This document shows, one piece after another, positions 60,514-64,000 of a DNA stretch of 64,000 nt. Origin of the DNA: Herpetosiphon giganteus (lineage in GTDB: Bacteria > Chloroflexota > Chloroflexia > Chloroflexales > Herpetosiphonaceae). Under the pieces are notes generated by a model, which ran no database searches, had not been told where the DNA came from, and saw only the letters and a program-made list of their open reading frames with translations. The number at the start of each line of letters is the position of its first letter. The stretch's first letter is position 1. Where the stretch lies: positions 1 through 64,000 of the forward strand of contig NZ_JAFBCZ010000022.1 in the NCBI RefSeq assembly GCF_016907925.1. The letters are read 5' to 3'. A program made the translations under genes and the position numbers.

Positions 60514-60658
60514 TTGTGCCTCACTACAGCTTCAATGAGTGGCAATGGCGCTATAGTGAGGCACAAGGATGCTATGAATGGGCGTTAGCGGTACGGGAAG
60601 CACTCTTGGGTGATGCGCACCCGATACCCAGACGACGCGTAACAAGCCCGCCGCATTA
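60514..60658 (+). pseudogene. Relic of a TPR protein with an inverted repeat
   Basis: The plus strand reads FNEWQWRYSEAQGCYEWALA, VREALLGDAHPIPRRR, then a stop at 60656-60658. This is a TPR-style repeat typical of NB-ARC/TPR proteins. It starts inside a perfect 13-bp inverted repeat (TTGTGCCTCACTA at 60514-60526 and its complement at 60554-60566), which probably arose when the gene was cut. Confidence 0.55.
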
Positions 60659-60716
60659 ACCTGTACGTCTAAATCAAGAGCCTCGAGGTTACAAAAATAC
60701 TACAGGATGGGACGCG

Positions 60717-61049
60717 ATGGAGTTTCGGCTCATGGATATTCCCTATAAAGTTTACGATATGGTCATTCGTAGAGTAACGATGGTTTGTGCGGAAATACCC
60801 CTCCCCGCGGAATCGACCCGGCGGGCATGGATTGGCGTGTATCCTCTGACCAATAATGAATTTAATATTCGTTATTTTGAGGTGGAACGGCATTTAATTG
60901 ATATTAATGATGACATTGGGGAATTTTCATTATTGAATAAGGAGTGGTATCGGAATGTCACGGCAGACGAACTGTGGATCATCCTTAGTAAATGGCTGGA
61001 CGATTTCAACCAGCTCGTCCAGCCATATCGCAATGATTATCCCATTTAG
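60717..61049 (+). CDS. Hypothetical protein
   Basis: 110 residues with GGATGGGA upstream of the ATG. Compact alpha/beta composition, no signal peptide (YPLTNNEFNIRYFEVERHLI, WYRNVTADELWIILSKWLDD). I recognise no family. It resembles small immunity or antitoxin proteins in size and style only. Lower GC than the flanks. Confidence 0.5.
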   Translation: MEFRLMDIPYKVYDMVIRRVTMVCAEIPLPAESTRRAWIGVYPLTNNEFNIRYFEVERHLIDINDDIGEFSLLNKEWYRNVTADELWIILSKWLDDFNQLVQPYRNDYPI

Positions 61050-61098
61050 GGGTTAAACGCAAGACCACTCAAATAAGGATTATGGTAGCTGGTATTAC

Positions 61099-61330
61099 TG
61101 CATACCGCAGATCCGCGACGCGATGCACACCCTCTTAACCACCACGATTGAGAGCATCGTCGCTGCCCAACAGTATGACAAACGCCCCGACCGCGCCACA
61201 TTTTGTCCGAGCACGCTCGTCCAAACCCTCGTCTATGGCATCTGGCCCAGCCAACCGCCACGATCGAACAGCTGGCCCAGATGGCCTGCCGCTCTGATGA
61301 TCAAAAAAGATGCCGTTCAGGCAGATACCT
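61099..61330 (+). pseudogene. Truncated IS transposase, N-terminal piece
   Basis: IRDAMHTLLTTTIESIVAAQ, DRATFCPSTLVQTLVYG, then a frame change and HLAQPTATIEQLAQMACRS. The wording PSTLVQTLVYG followed by ..QPTATIEQLAQMA is typical of the N-terminus of IS4-type transposases. The catalytic part is missing, and a single-base frameshift splits what remains. An IS scar. Confidence 0.6.
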
Positions 61331-61340
61331 AAACGGCATC
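61303..61340 (-). terminator. Terminator of the NarL-type two-component operon
   Basis: On the minus strand GATGCCGTT and AACGGCATC form a 9-bp stem with a 14-base loop, followed by TTTTTT. It lies 58 bases after the regulator stop and overlaps the IS scar. Confidence 0.85.
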
Positions 61341-61397
61341 GATCCACAGACCAGTTAGAAAAATTCACATTTACCACAGTTGAGTGCTAAATATAAT

Positions 61398-62075
61398 TTA
61401 GCCGTTACTCGTTCCTTTATACCCTGTATTGAAAGAAGGATATTCTAAAACGATGATTCCTAATTGGATCGCAAGATTTACCGCATCGGTGCGTGAGCGA
61501 GCCCGTAACTTAACCATCACATTGCTAACATGCGTTTCAATAGTTCGGATACTAATATTTAATACTGCAGCAATTTCTTTATTACTAGCCCCATACGCCA
61601 CTTGGGTTAATACTTCACGCTCGCGATCACTTAATTCTTCATTGGCAGCAAGCCCAAAACGATGATTTTTTGCAACAAGATGAGCAGATATTTCAGCACT
61701 TAAGACGGTTTCACCACGGCAAACTGCCCGAATCGATGCGATGAGTTCTGGGCCTGAGGCATCCTTTAACATATACCCATGAACCCCTACGGCAAAGAGC
61801 GTCCGAACATATTGCTCATAATGGTAACCAGAAAGGATGAGAATTTTTGTATCCAACATAAGCCCGCGAATAGCTCGGGCGACTTCAATCCCGCTCATGC
61901 CTTGGAGGCGAATATCAAGCAAGATAATATCTGGCTTTAAGCGTTGTATAAATTCGATAACCTCGCCACCTTCCCCGCTTTCGGCCACAATTTCGATATC
62001 ATCGGCTGTTGCCAAAAGTGCTTTAGTTCCTTGGCGCAACAACAAATGATCATCTGCTAAAAGTACTCTAATCAT
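61398..62075 (-). CDS. NarL/LuxR-type response regulator
   Basis: 225 residues. Receiver: LLADDHLLLRQGTKALL, phospho-acceptor Asp in DIILLDIRLQGMSGIEVARA, Lys in HGYMLKDASGPE. LuxR-type HTH: LSDREREVLTQVAYGASNKE and IAAVLNISIRTIETHVSNVM. It overlaps the kinase gene by four bases (ATGA), so it is the cognate partner. ATG 62075. Confidence 0.93.
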   Translation of the reverse strand: MIRVLLADDHLLLRQGTKALLATADDIEIVAESGEGGEVIEFIQRLKPDIILLDIRLQGMSGIEVARAIRGLMLDTKILILSGYHYEQYVRTLFAVGVHGYMLKDASGPELIASIRAVCRGETVLSAEISAHLVAKNHRFGLAANEELSDREREVLTQVAYGASNKEIAAVLNISIRTIETHVSNVMVKLRARSRTDAVNLAIQLGIIVLEYPSFNTGYKGTSNG

Positions 62076-63559
62076 GGAGCTACCTTTTCTAAAGCTAAAG
62101 GGATGGTTGCATGAATTGTTGTCCCCGTTTCTAGACTAGAGGTTATTTGGAGTTTTCCGCCAACATGTTCGATTCGCTCTTTGATGCCAATCAAGCCAAG
62201 ATGCCCATGAGCCATCAAAGCTTTAAGATTTTGTGGCACATCAAAACCTCGGCCATTGTCATGAAGCACGAGTTGAACATGTCCAGCACAAAGATCCAAA
62301 TTGATTTTGATATGTGAGGCTCGACCATGGTGAATACTATTATTAATAGCTTCTTGGGCAGTGCGATATAAGACCAATTCAAGGTGGGGATCAATTGCCA
62401 ATTCATCGATTGATGCATTAAATTCAAGCGAGATAGCGATACCCAAACGATCACTTTGTTCTTGGGCCAATGTATCAAGCGCGGCAATGAGTCCCAAATC
62501 ATCGAGCATCAGTGGGCGCATAGCCATACAGACTCTGCGTAGTTGATCGATCAGGGTATGACTTAATAGATGGCATTGACGAACGACCGAATTTTGATGA
62601 GCATTGATTGCGAGCTGCCGATGCAGGTGAATCGCGGTTTGGAGTGACTCATCATGAAGCTCAGATGCTAACCAGCGTCTTTCCGCTTCTTGAGCGGTTT
62701 GCATCTGCTCATAAAGGTCTTCTAGCGTTTTTGCTTGGGTTTTGAGTTCGAGCTTCAGTTGGCTATTTCGAATAAGGAGCGCAATTTGGCCACCGTAGGC
62801 AAGCAATAGCTCACGATTGGTTAAGTGAAATGGCAAGGAACCTATTTTGGCCGTAATACAAAGATAGCCAACGGTAGAGGTATGGGCTGCGAGCTGAATG
62901 ACCAAAAGTGACTCGTTGTTTGGCAGCACAATGATGCCTTGATGGCGATCCCAAACGACTGACTGAAGCATCTGTTCAATTTCAGCACAGTTGGCACCAA
63001 CACTGCAATGAACCTTGGGAACTGCTTGGAAGGTAGGATCTGCGAGCAAGAGGATGACGGTTTGGGCATTGACTAACGATTGAATCTTATATAAGACGCT
63101 GGTGTAATCGGTATAGATATCCGAAGCAACGGTAAAACCACGCCCAACGTTCAGCCGAATTGTTTGATAGGGATCATCGTTTTGTGTGTCCCGTTGTCTA
63201 AAGAATGATACGAAGGGTGTGGTAAGGGCGTTTTGCTTAGGCGGGATAAAAATCGTCTTAATTGCGATATGAACAACAAGGATTGCAATCCAACCAATCA
63301 AGGCCCAAACCCCATGAAAAAGCAGTAAGCCTAAGGTAAATGTGCCGATTACAAGTGTCCAGAGCGAACGTGACATAAATATGGTATCAAGAAAAGCGCG
63401 TTGATAGCGATTGCGGGGTAAGCTTATCTCAGATAGCTGTCCATCAGAATATCTGATACCACCGCTTTTTAAGTTTATTTTCCGCCATAAAAAATGCTTT
63501 ATGAATGTGCTGGGGAACCTCGTATTTCGTGCGTTAATTGGTGGTTTGTTTGATTCCAT
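62072..63559 (-). CDS. Membrane sensor histidine kinase, HisKA_3 type
   Basis: 495 residues. A polar N-terminus of about 60 residues, two membrane helices (WTLVIGTFTLGLLLF and ALIGWIAILVVHIAI), a GAF-like domain (about 155-290, SLVNAQTVILLLADPTF), a coiled-coil linker, then HisKA_3 (phospho-His in SELHDESLQTAIHLHRQLA) and HATPase (DNGRGFDVPQN, GHLGLIGIKERIEHVGGKL). This is a NarX/DegS-like kinase for the regulator that follows. AAAGGG lies 11 bases before ATG 63559. Confidence 0.92.
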   Translation of the reverse strand: MESNKPPINARNTRFPSTFIKHFLWRKINLKSGGIRYSDGQLSEISLPRNRYQRAFLDTIFMSRSLWTLVIGTFTLGLLLFHGVWALIGWIAILVVHIAIKTIFIPPKQNALTTPFVSFFRQRDTQNDDPYQTIRLNVGRGFTVASDIYTDYTSVLYKIQSLVNAQTVILLLADPTFQAVPKVHCSVGANCAEIEQMLQSVVWDRHQGIIVLPNNESLLVIQLAAHTSTVGYLCITAKIGSLPFHLTNRELLLAYGGQIALLIRNSQLKLELKTQAKTLEDLYEQMQTAQEAERRWLASELHDESLQTAIHLHRQLAINAHQNSVVRQCHLLSHTLIDQLRRVCMAMRPLMLDDLGLIAALDTLAQEQSDRLGIAISLEFNASIDELAIDPHLELVLYRTAQEAINNSIHHGRASHIKINLDLCAGHVQLVLHDNGRGFDVPQNLKALMAHGHLGLIGIKERIEHVGGKLQITSSLETGTTIHATIPLALEKVAP

Positions 63560-64000
63560 AACAATTTAACCCTTTCATCATTTGTAGCATCCTTACAGGG
63601 GAGGCTACCACTAGGGAGTCCGGGGTAATTTGGTATACAGAGTTTTATTGATTAAACTGAATTACAAGATACTTACTATATAAGTAGATATACACCATAA
63701 AAGCTGAATTGTAATTAGGTTAAATTAATGAGGAAGATAAGGAGAAAAGTGAATTAGGACGCTGGCTTTCTTATCTCACTTATGGCATATATCTTATTGA
63801 ACAGAGTTGGACACACTTCTCAAAGCAATACAGTAGGAATCCTGGAGTACAGGAATACGAGCAAATAATAATGATCAACAGATGTATTTAAATACTATAC
63901 CTCCAGCATATAAGCTCATTGAATGTCTATAGAATAAAGTATAAAGGCTTTACATACTTAAAACAAATAGTGTGGTTCTTTGGGCTTTATTGAGTTGCTA
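63560..64000. other. AT-rich non-coding tail of the window
   Basis: About 440 bases with no reading frame of note and a much higher AT content than the rest. It contains the promoter region of the kinase operon on the minus strand, and a weak palindrome around TACTTACTATATAAGTA near 63669. Nothing else can be supported. The drop in GC could mark the edge of a foreign segment. Confidence 0.5.

Noticed and set aside
1-64000. tRNA, rRNA, CRISPR array, replication origin
   Set aside because: Looked for by eye: no direct-repeat/spacer pattern, no tRNA-like T-arm/acceptor pairs outside genes, no rRNA core sequences and no DnaA-box cluster seen. A computational scan would be needed to be sure.

Overview
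The window looks like a chromosomal stretch of a filamentous member of the Chloroflexota, most likely Herpetosiphon or a close relative. The reasons are GC near the middle of the range, a secreted laminin-B-type protein ending in the tail VVFLPFVRR (a C-terminus I associate with secreted proteins of this phylum), many two-component genes, and decayed transposons and short intergenic repeats between the operons. The genus is inferred from style; no rRNA or other marker gene is present, and I saw no tRNA, CRISPR array or replication origin.

Layout. At 1-435 an nhaA Na+/H+ antiporter gene is cut after about 113 codons by what looks like the end of an insertion sequence. 866-3023 is an arsenic operon: an ArsR-ArsC fusion, an aquaporin-type channel and a metallophosphoesterase. 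4386-11395 is a minus-strand block with stress and aldehyde chemistry (zinc alcohol dehydrogenase, LLM flavin oxidoreductase, GH63-like glucosidase, SRPBCC protein, isochorismatase-like hydrolase, manganese catalase); two of its genes carry frameshifts. 11476-12950 is repeat-rich intergenic DNA. 13097-18906 holds an ECF sigma factor with a probable anti-sigma partner, a Gly/Gln/Asn-rich disordered protein, a NarL-type regulator, a PucR-type regulator, a single REC domain, a YciE/YciF-like DUF892 protein, a frameshifted small secreted protein and a small gene broken by an exact 19-bp tandem duplication. 18992-28930 carries a Crp-type regulator, a 3-hydroxyisobutyrate-dehydrogenase-type oxidoreductase, a giant CheB-CheR-PAS-kinase fusion beside a stand-alone CheB, and a run of small enzymes. 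29700-32560 is debris: a chimera of integrase and transposase pieces and a decayed fibronectin-like secreted protein, with an intact beta-propeller lipoprotein between them. 32582-40605 is an accessory zone with two orphan immunity-type genes (SMI1/KNR4 and Imm10), a WYL regulator diverging from an alpha/beta hydrolase, and a STAND ATPase flanked by duplicated gene fragments. 40737-45106 has a PQQ-type sugar dehydrogenase, a RocB-like M20 peptidase, an MBL hydrolase and the intact paralogue of the broken 18.7-kb gene. 45877-50260 is a light-signalling operon: bacteriophytochrome kinase, response regulator and REC-kinase hybrid. 50325-60305 mixes secreted unknowns, a VOC protein diverging from a second WYL regulator, a P450, a haloperoxidase-like hydrolase, an RsbR-like STAS protein, a META lipoprotein and a MOSC plus alkyltransferase-like fusion. 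60500-61340 is more debris, and 61398-63559 is a NarL-type two-component pair.

Three themes stand out. First, stress tolerance: manganese catalase, a DUF892 protein and a hydrophilic glycine-rich protein recall the katN-yciGFE set of enterobacteria, although here the parts are dispersed. Second, signalling: at least seven regulators or kinases, including a CheB domain that has lost its catalytic residues. Third, recent gene decay: several single-base frameshifts, one exact tandem duplication, internal deletions and IS scars. Some frameshifts could be sequencing errors and should be checked against reads before being called pseudogenes.
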